Of a stretch of 64,000 bases of DNA, positions 16,111 through 24,734 are shown piece after piece (within the stretch, counting starts at the first letter, position 1; each line of letters starts with the position of its first letter). Origin of the DNA: Oscillospiraceae bacterium. Its GTDB lineage: Bacteria; Bacillota; Clostridia; Oscillospirales; Acutalibacteraceae. The notes under the pieces were generated by a model. It saw only the letters and a list, made by a program, of their open reading frames with translations, did not search any database and had not been told where the DNA came from. Both the position numbers and the translations under genes were made by a program. Location: the NCBI GenBank assembly GCA_015065965.1, contig SVPH01000001.1:123963-187962 (forward strand). Reading direction: 5' to 3'.

Positions 16111-16967
16111 TCACGGAAAAAGAAAATAATATTCTGCCCGATGAGGAACTTGAACTTATCGGACAGTTTGCAAGAAAGAAACTGAGCAAAGATGAACTTT
16201 ACACATTTTCACTCATTCTTTGCGATAACGAAATTGACAGGGATAATGAGAAATTTACCGTTTCTGCCCTGTATACCCTTGCTGAACTTTTTGTGGGAAA
16301 AACGGGAATTTTTGATCATAACATGAGGAGCAAGGATCAGTCGGCGAGAATTTATTCTGCCGAAGTTATGACTGACGATACACGCAAAACCGCTGACGGC
16401 GAGGTTTATACATATATCAAAGCCAAAGCATATATGGTCAGAACAGAAAGCAACAAGGACCTTATTGCGGAAATTGATGCAGGTATCAAAAAGGAAACCA
16501 GTGTCGGTTGCTGTGTGAGGGATATCAGTTGTTCAATCTGCGGTAAAAACATAAAGACGCAGGGCTGTGAGCATCAGAAAGGTAAGAGTTACGGCGGCAG
16601 CCTTTGCTGCTATCTGCTTTCTGAACCTACCGATGCGTATGAATGGTCATTTGTGGCGGTGCCTGCGCAGAAGAATGCAGGGGTCATAAAGTCATTTGAC
16701 CCGAACGGTGAGCGTGAAAAACTTGCCGAAATGGCAATGGAATTCAAGGAAGAACTCAAAACGGATATTATCCGCTTTGCTTCTTCGGTTATTCCGGAAA
16801 TGAAAGGTTCTTCACTTGAAGAAATCTGCGATGTTCTTTCACTCAAATCTTTGCGTGATATGCGCGATGCATTCCGCGAAAACGCACGCAAAAATCTGCC
16901 CGTAGTCAGACAACTTGATGTTTGCGGCGCAGACGGAAATAACGAAAATTCCGAATATAAAATTTAA
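16110..16967 (+). CDS. Prohead protease-like protein with ATC in place of the start codon
   Basis: The open frame encodes about 285 residues. The portion after FVGKTGIFDHNMRSKDQSARI has the features of a phage prohead protease-like family: a central His in FDHNM, a Ser-bearing KKETSVGC strand, a CSICGKN / GCEH zinc-binding-like insert and SEPTDAYEWSFVAVPAQKNAG. It would mature the capsid. No ATG, GTG or TTG occurs before GTG at 16293, which would remove about 60 conserved-looking residues. At 16110 the sequence reads TAATC where TAATG would give a start overlapping the portal stop, with AGGAGAGGTG just upstream. Either AUC initiation or a start-codon mutation is implied. Confidence 0.7.
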   Translation: MTEKENNILPDEELELIGQFARKKLSKDELYTFSLILCDNEIDRDNEKFTVSALYTLAELFVGKTGIFDHNMRSKDQSARIYSAEVMTDDTRKTADGEVYTYIKAKAYMVRTESNKDLIAEIDAGIKKETSVGCCVRDISCSICGKNIKTQGCEHQKGKSYGGSLCCYLLSEPTDAYEWSFVAVPAQKNAGVIKSFDPNGEREKLAEMAMEFKEELKTDIIRFASSVIPEMKGSSLEEICDVLSLKSLRDMRDAFRENARKNLPVVRQLDVCGADGNNENSEYKI

Positions 16968-16978
16968 GGAGGATTATT

Positions 16979-17317
16979 ATGTCAGTATCATTTGGCGGTT
17001 TCAATGAAAATACCGCAACTTTCAAAGTAACAGAGGATATCGAAAAGGGCTCAACAGTTAAGGTGAGCGATTCAAATACCGTGGCTGCCTGTTCAGGCGG
17101 CGAAGCATTCTGCGGTATTGTTACAGAGTGCAGCGGCGGCTATGCAAGCGTTCAACTCAGCGGCGCGGTCAAAGCGGAATATACAGGCAGCACACCTGCG
17201 GTCGGTTACACAAAACTTGCAGGTGACGGTATCTATGTTACTGCTTCGGACAACGGCAAGGAATATCTTGTTATTGCGGTTGATGAAGCAGCAATGGCAG
17301 TTACGTTTCTTATGTAA
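16979..17317 (+). CDS. Small head protein, decoration-like
   Basis: The 112-residue, beta-rich protein (FGGFNENTATFKVTEDIEKG, VKVSDSNTVAACSGGEAFCGIV) lies between the protease-like gene and the major capsid gene, where head decoration or DUF2190-type proteins are usual. The strand pattern and small size fit such a role: binding to and stabilising the expanded capsid. Sequence similarity alone is weak, so the call rests mostly on position. It has a strong AAGGAGGA ribosome binding site, in keeping with a highly made structural protein. Confidence 0.6.
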   Translation: MSVSFGGFNENTATFKVTEDIEKGSTVKVSDSNTVAACSGGEAFCGIVTECSGGYASVQLSGAVKAEYTGSTPAVGYTKLAGDGIYVTASDNGKEYLVIAVDEAAMAVTFLM

Positions 17318-17335
17318 GGAAAGGAGAAAATAAAC

Positions 17336-18340
17336 ATGGCTAATTTTGACAATATCAGACTTGAAAAGGGTCTTTATGCTTCAGGCAACTTTACAAAGGC
17401 GCTTGAAAGCCTTGACCCTAACGAAAACTATAAAGGCACTTCTCTTGAAGGTCTTGACGCATATCAGCGTCAGTTAAAGCGCTTCGGCATTAAGGTTGGC
17501 GGTACATCAAGCGACGTTGTTGATAAGTTCTTCAAGAATTCAGACAGCGCAGTGCTTTTCCCCGAATATGTTTCAAGAGCGGTCAGACAGGGTCTTGAGC
17601 AGGCAGATATTCTCTCGGATATTGTTGCATCAACAACTGTTATTGACGGCGTTGATTACCGCTCAATTTCATCAATTCCCACAGAGGACGAAAAGGAACT
17701 CAAGGTTGTCAAGGAAGGTGCGTTCATTCCCGAAACAACTATTCATACCAAAGAAAACCTTGTCAGACTTAAGAAGAGAGGCAGAAGCCTTGTTGCTTCA
17801 TATGAGGCTATCAGATTTCAGCGCCTTGACCTTTTCACAGTTACTCTTCGCCAGATTGGTGCATACATTGCAAGAACTCTTCTTAAGGATGCAATAGGCG
17901 TTATTACAGATGGCGACGGCAACGGCAATGCAGCAGAAATCGTTAACTGCTCTCAGGACGGCACGCTTGCTTACTCGGACCTCGTAAGTTTCTGGAACGG
18001 TTTTGACCCCTATGAACTCAACACAATCATTGCGGACCCCGCAATCATGGCAGAGATGCTCAACATGGAGCAGTTCAGGGATGCTGCAGCAGGTCTTAAT
18101 TTCCACGGTAAGGGCGAAATGATTACTCCTCTCGGCGCAAAACTTCTTAAATCTGCTGCTGTGGGCGAGGGCAAACTTATCGGCCTTGATAAGAGTGCTG
18201 CGCTTGAAATGGTCAAGGCAGGCGATATCATGACGGAATATGACAAACTCATTGACCGCCAACTCGAACGTGCGGTTATCAGTTGCACTGCAGGTTTTGC
18301 AAAGATTTTTGACGGCGCATCAAAGGTGCTTTCCGTTTAA
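17336..18340 (+). CDS. Phage major capsid protein
   Basis: The 334-residue product lies directly after the small head protein and is preceded by AAAGGAG. It has an N-terminal helical arm, an A-domain-rich core (SDIVASTTVIDGVDYRSISSIPTEDEKELKVVKEG) and the conserved TLLKDAIGVITDGDGNGN and NTIIADPAIMAEML segments seen in capsid proteins of this Clostridial phage group. It would form the icosahedral shell. An obvious N-terminal scaffold domain is missing, and no separate scaffold gene is seen; the protease-like protein may supply it. Confidence 0.88.
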   Translation: MANFDNIRLEKGLYASGNFTKALESLDPNENYKGTSLEGLDAYQRQLKRFGIKVGGTSSDVVDKFFKNSDSAVLFPEYVSRAVRQGLEQADILSDIVASTTVIDGVDYRSISSIPTEDEKELKVVKEGAFIPETTIHTKENLVRLKKRGRSLVASYEAIRFQRLDLFTVTLRQIGAYIARTLLKDAIGVITDGDGNGNAAEIVNCSQDGTLAYSDLVSFWNGFDPYELNTIIADPAIMAEMLNMEQFRDAAAGLNFHGKGEMITPLGAKLLKSAAVGEGKLIGLDKSAALEMVKAGDIMTEYDKLIDRQLERAVISCTAGFAKIFDGASKVLSV

Positions 18341-18354
18341 CGGAGGGATTTGCT

Positions 18355-18720
18355 TTGATTGATTGTCTGAGTATTCTTTCTGCTTTAAGAGAATATTATT
18401 CCGCAGAGGGTACAGACGAAGAACTTGCGCCTCTCTGCACTGCTGCGGCAAAGGAGATTCTGCCGATTATAAGCCCTAAGGCTGAACATTCCGATATAAG
18501 GCTGATTAACCTTGCTGCGGCAATGGTTAATTACCGCCTTTGTGTAAAAAATATGCACTCGGCAGAAGGGGTAACTTCGTTCAAGGCGGGCGATGTAACC
18601 GTCAGCGTATCACCGTCAGCAATTATCGAACAGGCTGAAAAGGAAAAAGCGGCTGCTACAGTGGCTGCACTTCCGCTTCTGAAAGATGAGAGTTTCTTTT
18701 TCGGGCAGGTGAGTATATGA
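18355..18720 (+). CDS. Head-tail connector-like protein
   Basis: The 121-residue, largely helical protein starts at a TTG with GGAGGG six bases upstream. Position after the capsid gene, size and a helical pattern (LCTAAAKEILPIISPKAE, LINLAAAMVNYRLCV) fit the gp6/connector family that sits under the portal. Its stop overlaps the next start (ATGA). I assign it by position and shape rather than by a diagnostic motif. Confidence 0.6.
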   Translation: MIDCLSILSALREYYSAEGTDEELAPLCTAAAKEILPIISPKAEHSDIRLINLAAAMVNYRLCVKNMHSAEGVTSFKAGDVTVSVSPSAIIEQAEKEKAAATVAALPLLKDESFFFGQVSI

Positions 18721-19052
18721 ACCTTGCTCCCGTTTTTGAAAATTACGGCAGAGCGGCATCTTTTTCATCAAAAGACGGCAAAACCATTACCGAGATGAAA
18801 GCGTTCATAAGCCCTTTGCGTTATAAGAACAAGATGTATCTTTATGGCGTTAACACTGAAATTGGTTATAATTCCCAAGGACACTATCTGTATATAGGTC
18901 CTCCGAATCCTGACCTGACTGCTGCCGAGGATGGCGAATACATTACCTGTCTCGGCGAAAAATACAGAATTGACAGGGCTGAAAAAGTTTATAAGGGCGA
19001 CGAAGTTTTTTACATCTGGGCGATAATCAGGGTTATCGTTGAGATAGACTGA
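18717..19052 (+). CDS. Head closure-like phage protein
   Basis: The 111-residue protein has strands such as KTITEMKAFISPLRYKNKMYLYG and GEYITCLGEKYRIDRAEKVYKGDEVFYIWAI, resembling head-closure or head-tail adaptor proteins (a small beta-barrel that plugs the connector). It overlaps the previous gene by four bases and is followed after ten bases by the last gene. Without the tail genes it would normally serve, its role in this module is uncertain. Confidence 0.55.
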   Translation: MNLAPVFENYGRAASFSSKDGKTITEMKAFISPLRYKNKMYLYGVNTEIGYNSQGHYLYIGPPNPDLTAAEDGEYITCLGEKYRIDRAEKVYKGDEVFYIWAIIRVIVEID

Positions 19053-19062
19053 GAGGTGAGTT

Positions 19063-19902
19063 ATGAGTGAAATAAGCGCACTGCCGGCAAATATTGTTGA
19101 GTGGCTTAAAGGCAGGGAAGAACTTGCAGATATCAGATTCCTTACTGAATTCCCTGCTATAAAAAAAGCCGTGCCGCTCAGACATACAACGGTTGCGGTA
19201 GGCATTGAAAGCATGGAAATTGTGGATTCCTTTACTGAAAACGACGAAGGTGTGCTGATTGAAAATGAATATTGCAGGCAGGCAAAAATAAAATTAAGGC
19301 TTTCCATTCATGCTCCGTACTCATCGGGTGGTGAGGAATGCCACGATGCTTTTACGGATATTATAGATTGTCTGACATTCGCTTCCGGTCTGGATATTCT
19401 TTATTCAGGTTGTGAAGATATCATATCGGACAGGGATACCGATGCTTTTGTGCTCAGTGCATGGGCAATGGTCAATGCCTCGCTTTGCCCGGCAGCAACA
19501 TCAAGCATGGATTTTCCGTCATTTATTACTAAAGATTTGCTTTGCGGTTCGCATATGCAGAACACGGATATTCACCTTTCTGCTGAACAGAAAACAAAAC
19601 TTGATACGCCGTATGAAACGGGCTCGTATTTCGGTACAGGCAACGGCACAAGGAGCATTTCTTTGGGATATAAGCCGAGTTTTGTTGTTGTGTTTATAAA
19701 CGGACTTTCACCTGTTGATATTGATTTTATAAACGGCGAAAGTTATGCAATATCGGCGGTAGGATTTGACGGTGCGGCAACCTTAGGACTTGAACTGACA
19801 AATACAGGTTTCAAGGTAAAAACTTCAACAACATCGGTTAAAGGCTGCTATCCCAATCTGAATGAATTGGGTACAACATACAGATATATAGCATACAGAT
19901 AA
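19063..19902 (+). CDS. Hybrid protein: tail-completion-like part plus fibre-like C-terminal part
   Basis: The 279-residue protein appears to have two parts. Residues 1-160 resemble a tail terminator/completion protein (LRHTTVAVGIESMEIVD, LSIHAPYSSGGEECHDAFTDI). Residues 168-279 begin with a fibre-like hinge (HLSAEQKTKLDT) and continue with a module having GTGNGTRSISLGYKPSFVVV and ending TTYRYIAYR, a form common at the ends of phage tail fibres and collar proteins. In an ordinary phage these parts lie many kilobases apart. The gene ends the module and is followed by a terminator. It may be an internal deletion scar between tail genes, or a purpose-built surface protein. Confidence 0.6.
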   Translation: MSEISALPANIVEWLKGREELADIRFLTEFPAIKKAVPLRHTTVAVGIESMEIVDSFTENDEGVLIENEYCRQAKIKLRLSIHAPYSSGGEECHDAFTDIIDCLTFASGLDILYSGCEDIISDRDTDAFVLSAWAMVNASLCPAATSSMDFPSFITKDLLCGSHMQNTDIHLSAEQKTKLDTPYETGSYFGTGNGTRSISLGYKPSFVVVFINGLSPVDIDFINGESYAISAVGFDGAATLGLELTNTGFKVKTSTTSVKGCYPNLNELGTTYRYIAYR

Positions 19903-19907
19903 AAAAG

Positions 19908-19940
19908 GAGCGGCACATCATTTCAATGTGCCGCTCTTGG
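19908..19940 (+). terminator. Terminator of the head module
   Basis: A perfect eleven-base stem (GAGCGGCACAT / ATGTGCCGCTC) with a seven-base loop lies five bases after the last stop codon, followed by TTGG. The T-run is poor, so it may also act as a 3' end stabiliser. Confidence 0.65.
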
Positions 19941-19961
19941 TAATTCAAAAATTTTTGGAGA

Positions 19962-19999
19962 AAACTGTTTCACTTCCTTTGCGAAACAGTTTCTTTTTA
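19962..19999. terminator. Terminator between the head module and the glycogen operon
   Basis: AAACTGTTTC and GAAACAGTTT form a ten-base stem followed by CTTTTTATTT on the plus strand. On the minus strand it lies just beyond the glgA stop at 20004, so it may serve both convergent units. Confidence 0.75.
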
Positions 20000-20003
20000 T
20001 TTA

Positions 20004-21422
20004 TTACATAAGTGACTCGTAGAGTTTTATATATTCCTTAGCAGATTTACCCCAACTGTTATCGCATTTAAGCGCTCTTACAACAAGTTTCTGCCAATAA
20101 TCTTTATCATTGTATGCTTCAAGTGAACGCCTGATGGCATCAAGCATATCATAAGCATCATAACTCTTGAAGGTAAAGCCGTTGCCTTTGCCGTCGCCGC
20201 TGTCTGTAATGGTATCCTTCAGACCGCCGGTTTCTCTGACAATGGGGATTGAACCGTAACGCAGGGCTACCATCTGTGAAAGTCCGCACGGTTCACTCTT
20301 TGAGGGCATCAGGAACAAATCACTGCCGGCATAAATCTTTCTTGCCAAATCAGGAATAAATCCGATGCGCAGACCGACTTTTTCGGGAAATTCCGCCGCA
20401 AGTTCCTTAAAGAATGATTCATATTCCCAATCGCCGGAGCCAAGTACAACAAGTTGTAAATCGGTTGTACTGAGAAGTTCACGCATAATGCGCTTGATAA
20501 GATCAAGACCTTTATGAGCAACAAGTCTTGTAACAATACCCATGACAGGTGTATCGGCATTTACAGGCAGACCGAAAAGTTCCTGCAGAGCGGCCTTGTT
20601 CTTTGCTTTGGCTTCGGGCTCTTTAGCGGAATAATTACAGAAAATATCCTTATCGGTTTCAGGGTCATAATTGATTGTATCAATACCGTTAAGTATACCG
20701 CTGAGTTTATAACTTCTTTCTTTAAGAATCGGGTCAAGACCATGGCTGAACCACGGGTCAAGGATTTCTCCTGCATAAGTATTGCTTACCGTTGTAACCT
20801 TGTTAGCGCACTCAATGCCGCCTTTCATAAGGTTAACACAGCCGCCAAAGTGGAGAAGCGATGCGTGCTCTTCGCCAAGGCCGAAAACATCGCCGAGAAT
20901 TTCGCCGCCGTATATACCCTGATACTGAATGTTATGAATTGTAAAAACGGTTTTAATGCCGGTGTATCCCTCTTTGTTTGCAAAAAGGGTTGAATAGTAA
21001 ACAGGTATAAGAGCCGTCTGCCAATCGTTACAGTGAATAATATCGGGTTTAAAATCTATGTAAGGAAGGATTTCAAGAACAGCACGGGAGAAAAAAGCAA
21101 ATCTTTCTCCGTCATCATAATGGCCGTAGAAACTGTTTCTCTTGAAATAATATTCATTATCTATAAGGTAATAAATAACGCCGCCTGCTTTTGCTTCAAA
21201 AATGCCGCAATACTGTCTGCGCCACGAAACAGGCACCATAATACTTGTGATAAACTTCATATTTGCACGCATCTCGTCACTGATAGTGCCGTAAAGAGGC
21301 ATAACAACTCTGCATGCCACTTTGCGCCTCCTGAGTGACTGAGGCAAAGAGCCTGCAACATCAGCAAGACCGCCGCTTGCAGCAAAAGGAAGCGCTTCGC
21401 TTGATGCATAAAGTACCTTCAT
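20004..21422 (-). CDS. glgA: Glycogen synthase (ADP-glucose type)
   Basis: The 472-residue GT5 enzyme has the N-terminal Rossmann domain beginning MKVLYASSEALPFAASGGLADV and the C-terminal domain with VTRLVAHKGLDLI and PSKSEPCGLSQMVALRYG, containing the E-x7-E catalytic pattern. It elongates alpha-1,4 glucan from ADP-glucose. In the sugar-nucleotide loop, E. coli GlgA has KTGGL (Lys15), whereas this protein has ASGGL, so the lysine is replaced by Ala. This may be a subfamily trait. The ATG at 21422 with AAAGGA is preferred to a TTG seven codons upstream. It is the last gene of the glg operon. Confidence 0.95.
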   Translation of the reverse strand: MKVLYASSEALPFAASGGLADVAGSLPQSLRRRKVACRVVMPLYGTISDEMRANMKFITSIMVPVSWRRQYCGIFEAKAGGVIYYLIDNEYYFKRNSFYGHYDDGERFAFFSRAVLEILPYIDFKPDIIHCNDWQTALIPVYYSTLFANKEGYTGIKTVFTIHNIQYQGIYGGEILGDVFGLGEEHASLLHFGGCVNLMKGGIECANKVTTVSNTYAGEILDPWFSHGLDPILKERSYKLSGILNGIDTINYDPETDKDIFCNYSAKEPEAKAKNKAALQELFGLPVNADTPVMGIVTRLVAHKGLDLIKRIMRELLSTTDLQLVVLGSGDWEYESFFKELAAEFPEKVGLRIGFIPDLARKIYAGSDLFLMPSKSEPCGLSQMVALRYGSIPIVRETGGLKDTITDSGDGKGNGFTFKSYDAYDMLDAIRRSLEAYNDKDYWQKLVVRALKCDNSWGKSAKEYIKLYESLM

Positions 21423-21443
21423 ATTCTCATTTCCTTTCTTCAA

Positions 21444-22370
21444 TCAGCCAAAAAGAACTGTTGTATAATACTTGCCTTCGTAAACTACTATTCCGATGCC
21501 AATTTCTTTTGTATCGGCACTCATAACCTTGCTTTTGTTTGCTGCTGCAACAGTCTGATAAATAGGGTTGCCGCCGTACGGTGTTACAAGAGTATATGCT
21601 CCGCTCACCTGACCGCTTCCGTAAATATCAGGCAAAGCAAGGGCCATGCTGTTTGTTCTTGCGCTTGCTTTAAGACCTGTTGCGTGTGAAAGCGGTTCAA
21701 GACCCGCTGCTTTTCGGTCTATGTTAATCTGGTCAACAACAGTCTGAGCGAGTTTGTCATCACGCTTTACACTTGTTTCAATGTTGAAAATACCTGTTGT
21801 TCCTTCCTGAGTATTTTCACTCCATATATCGGGAGCCTTTGTTGTGGTTTCCGTATATGTTATAACCTCTGTTATCGGGTTGCCGCTTGCATCAGTTTGT
21901 TGATTACCGCTTGCATCAGTAACAGCAACTGCCGAAGTTTTAGGGGCTGCCGTTGTGGGCTGAGTAATACTGTCCTCAGGAACTGTGTAAATAATCACTT
22001 CTGTTACAGGCGAACCGTCGTCATTAAACTGAGGTATGCCGTTAACATCCGTTACATGATGATAACTTGACTGCTCAACATAACGAATTGTTGTTGTAGT
22101 AGGCAAAGTTGCGGCTGTAGTTGTTTTTTTTGTGGGATAACGGTGATTTGATGAAACTTTCGGTTTTGCGTACTTGGTAAGCATTGTTATATACTCAACA
22201 GAACCAAACTCATCTGTTTCACTCACAACAACAATCTCAGACTCAATAACGGTTTCGGGTTCAGTTAAAAAATCGCTGCTTATAATACCTGTTTCAACAA
22301 GCGCGACAACAGCAACAAGCACCAAAGCCAGAGCGGCTATAATACCGGTTACAATATTTTTTTTGGACAT
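21444..22370 (-). CDS. Membrane-anchored protein with CAP-like C-terminal domain
   Basis: The 308-residue protein has an N-terminal signal anchor (about residues 7-30), a Thr/Pro-rich extracellular linker with a repeated VTD-A-S-G-N / ITEVITYTE unit (about 90-175), and a C-terminal region (about 210-308) resembling a CAP/SCP domain (DQINIDRKAAGLEPLSHATG, GIGIVVYEGKYYTTVLFG). CAP domains are secreted and often bind lipids or cell-wall ligands. It is placed between glgD and glgA with short spacings, so it should be co-transcribed with glycogen synthesis genes, a surprising partner for an extracellular protein. Confidence 0.75.
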   Translation of the reverse strand: MSKKNIVTGIIAALALVLVAVVALVETGIISSDFLTEPETVIESEIVVVSETDEFGSVEYITMLTKYAKPKVSSNHRYPTKKTTTAATLPTTTTIRYVEQSSYHHVTDVNGIPQFNDDGSPVTEVIIYTVPEDSITQPTTAAPKTSAVAVTDASGNQQTDASGNPITEVITYTETTTKAPDIWSENTQEGTTGIFNIETSVKRDDKLAQTVVDQINIDRKAAGLEPLSHATGLKASARTNSMALALPDIYGSGQVSGAYTLVTPYGGNPIYQTVAAANKSKVMSADTKEIGIGIVVYEGKYYTTVLFG

Positions 22371-22386
22371 CAGATTTCACTCTTTC

Positions 22387-23499
22387 TCAGATTACGATTC
22401 CCTTTCCGATATAGACAGGGTAATTTGTTGCGCCGCAAAGCATCTTGTTGGGTTTAACAACTGCAGATTTATCAATGATTACGCACTCGAGAGTTGAATT
22501 TTCGCCAACAAATGTATTCTGCATAACAATTGAATTCTTTATTTTTGCACCCTTCTCAACAGTAACCCCTCTGAAAAGAATTGAGTTTTCAACTTCGCCG
22601 TAGATACGGCAGCCGTCTGCAACGAGAGAATTTTTGACATTTGCGCCGATGCCGTAAATTGAGGGCACCTGATCACTGACCTTTGTGTAAACAGGTCTTT
22701 CGGGAGTAAACAGCGCTTTTCTGTTTTCAAGTTTAAGCAGTTCCATGCTTATATCGAAATAGTTCTGAAGTGAACCGAGAACCCTTACAAAACCTGTTTC
22801 CTCATAGCCGTAAACTCTGAGATGCTTGATGTTTTTTGCAATAAGAGTTTCAAAGTCATCAATTTTGGCGCTGTGTGCCTCATGAAGAAGTCTCTCAAGA
22901 AGAGTTCTTCTTATAATCATTATTTTAAGTGAATAATTAACATTGCCGCTGTAGCAATCAATAACGCTTGTGTCAACAACACGTCCGTTTTCATCAAGGA
23001 TAAGTTCCGTGCCGTTTTCAATTGCAGGCGGATTGCCCTTTGCATAAGCAAGGGTAACATCCGCATCTTTTGCGACATGAGCCTTTATAAGTTTTTCATA
23101 ATCCATGTTGCAGACAACATTGCAGTCTGTAAGAAGGACATGCTCCTTAGCCGACTTGCTTATGTAACTGATTGAACCGTAGAGCGCATCAGCCTTGCCT
23201 TTTGTCATGCCGGTTTCAGGTGTATTAAAAGGAGGCAGAAGAGTCATGCCTTCTCTTTTTCTTGAAAGATCCCAGGGTTTGCCTGTGCCGATGTGATCCA
23301 TAAGAGAACGGTAGTTGCTCTTTGTGATAACACCGACCTGAGGGATACCGGCATTAACCATGTTTGAAAGCGGAAAATCGATAAGGCGGTAACGCGCCGC
23401 AAAAGGAATTGAGCCCATGGTTCTCAGAGCCGTGAGTTCGGGGAGAACTTCATCATAAGCATTTGAAAAGATAATGCCGAGAACATTTTTTGCTGACAT
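22387..23499 (-). CDS. glgD: Glucose-1-phosphate adenylyltransferase, GlgD subunit
   Basis: The 370-residue nucleotidyltransferase-like protein has a left-handed beta-helix C-terminus, starting FSNAYDEVLPELTALRTMGS rather than the GGxGxRL loop of active pyrophosphorylases. This matches the GlgD subunit of Firmicutes, a regulatory partner of GlgC. The PAARYRLIDFPLSN-type strand and the hexapeptide-repeat tail (GEVENSILFRGVTVEKGAKI) are intact. It overlaps the glgC stop by one base (TAATG). Confidence 0.93.
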   Translation of the reverse strand: MSAKNVLGIIFSNAYDEVLPELTALRTMGSIPFAARYRLIDFPLSNMVNAGIPQVGVITKSNYRSLMDHIGTGKPWDLSRKREGMTLLPPFNTPETGMTKGKADALYGSISYISKSAKEHVLLTDCNVVCNMDYEKLIKAHVAKDADVTLAYAKGNPPAIENGTELILDENGRVVDTSVIDCYSGNVNYSLKIMIIRRTLLERLLHEAHSAKIDDFETLIAKNIKHLRVYGYEETGFVRVLGSLQNYFDISMELLKLENRKALFTPERPVYTKVSDQVPSIYGIGANVKNSLVADGCRIYGEVENSILFRGVTVEKGAKIKNSIVMQNTFVGENSTLECVIIDKSAVVKPNKMLCGATNYPVYIGKGIVI

Positions 23500-24713
23500 T
23501 ATTCCGCACCTCCTACATCGCTGTCTGTCATAGTGTTGGGAGCAATCTTTGCGCCCTTGCCGATTTTAACGCCGTTGCCTATAACAGCAACGCCCCAATC
23601 TTCAATGTTTGCCATTTTTTCAGGTTCTTCGCCGACAACTGCGCCCTCTTCAATAACTGCATTTTCAGCAACTATCGAATACTGAACAACAGCGCCTTTC
23701 TTAATAACGGTGCCGGGCATAACGATTGAATATTTAACCTCGGCGTCTTCTTCAACGGTTACATTTGCAAAAAGAACGGAGAAATCAATATTACCCTCAA
23801 TCTCACAGCCCTCTGTTACCATTGAATTTTCAACCTTTGCGCTTGCACCTACATAGTGAGGAGGTGCAACGGGTGAACGGGAATAAATCTTCCAACCGTC
23901 ATCGTCAAGGTCAAGGTCAACTTTTGGGTTGAGAAGGTCAAGGTTTGCATCCCAAAGGCTGCTGATTGTTCCGACATCCTTCCAGTAGCCGTCGAACTGA
24001 TAAGCAAACATTCTCTCGCCAGCGCTGTGCATTGCAGGAATAACATCGTGACCGAAGTCGTTGCCGCTGCCTTCCTTTGCTTCATCTTCAATAAGATATT
24101 TTCTGAGTTTTTTCCAGTTGAATATGTAAACACCCATTGAAGCCTTATTGCTTCTGGGGTTCTTGGGCTTTTCTTCAAATTCACTGATTGAGCCGTCATC
24201 ATTAACGATCATAAGACCGAAGCGGCTTGCCTCTTCCCAGGGAACTTCAAGCATTGCAATAGTGCAGTCTGCGTTCTTTTCCTTATGGAAATCAAGCATC
24301 TTTGAATAATCCATTTTGTAGATATGGTCGCCCGAAAGAATGAGAACATATTCGGGGTCATATCTTTCAATGAAGTTAATATTCTGGTAAATCGCATTGG
24401 CTGTGCCTTTATACCACTCTGTGCCCTTTATCTGCTGATAAGGGGAAAGAATGTGTACACCGCCGTTTGCACGGTCAAGATCCCAAGGCTGACCGTTGCC
24501 GATGTAATCGTTAAGTTCAAGGGGCTGATACTGAGTGAGAACGCCGACTGTATATATGCCGGAGTTAACACAGTTTGAAAGAGGGAAGTCGATGATGCGG
24601 TATTTGCCGCCGTAGGGAACAGCAGGTTTTGCAATATTTTTTGTCAGAATGCCTAATCGGCTGCCCTGACCGCCCGCAAGGAGCATTGCAATACATTCGG
24701 GTTTAACTGCCAT
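23499..24713 (-). CDS. glgC: Glucose-1-phosphate adenylyltransferase, catalytic subunit
   Basis: The 404-residue enzyme has the nucleotide loop [20 protein letters not shown], the [12 protein letters not shown] strand, the catalytic [10 protein letters not shown] motif and the glucose-1-phosphate site [19 protein letters not shown]. The C-terminal hexapeptide repeats form a beta-helix. It makes ADP-glucose, the first step of glycogen synthesis, presumably as a heterotetramer with GlgD. It lies 21 bases after glgB with a good ribosome binding site. Confidence 0.97.
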   Translation of the reverse strand: MAVKPECIAMLLAGGQGSRLGILTKNIAKPAVPYGGKYRIIDFPLSNCVNSGIYTVGVLTQYQPLELNDYIGNGQPWDLDRANGGVHILSPYQQIKGTEWYKGTANAIYQNINFIERYDPEYVLILSGDHIYKMDYSKMLDFHKEKNADCTIAMLEVPWEEASRFGLMIVNDDGSISEFEEKPKNPRSNKASMGVYIFNWKKLRKYLIEDEAKEGSGNDFGHDVIPAMHSAGERMFAYQFDGYWKDVGTISSLWDANLDLLNPKVDLDLDDDGWKIYSRSPVAPPHYVGASAKVENSMVTEGCEIEGNIDFSVLFANVTVEEDAEVKYSIVMPGTVIKKGAVVQYSIVAENAVIEEGAVVGEEPEKMANIEDWGVAVIGNGVKIGKGAKIAPNTMTDSDVGGAE

Positions 24714-24734
24714 AGAAGGGTCCTCCTTTTTATA

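Larger units (their letters stand above)
13218..19902 (+). mobile_element. Head-only prophage module (tail-less remnant or domesticated capsid cluster)
   Basis: Nine tightly packed, co-directional genes encode TerS, TerL, portal, protease-like protein, small head protein, major capsid protein and connector/completion proteins. All but possibly one have intact reading frames. No integrase, repressor, replication, tail tube, tape measure, baseplate, holin or endolysin gene is present on either side: mgtE flanks one end and glgA the other. A terminator directly follows the last gene. No flanking direct repeat suggestive of attachment sites was seen by eye. The content resembles the head block of HK97-like siphoviruses or of capsid-forming satellites. 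Confidence 0.85.
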
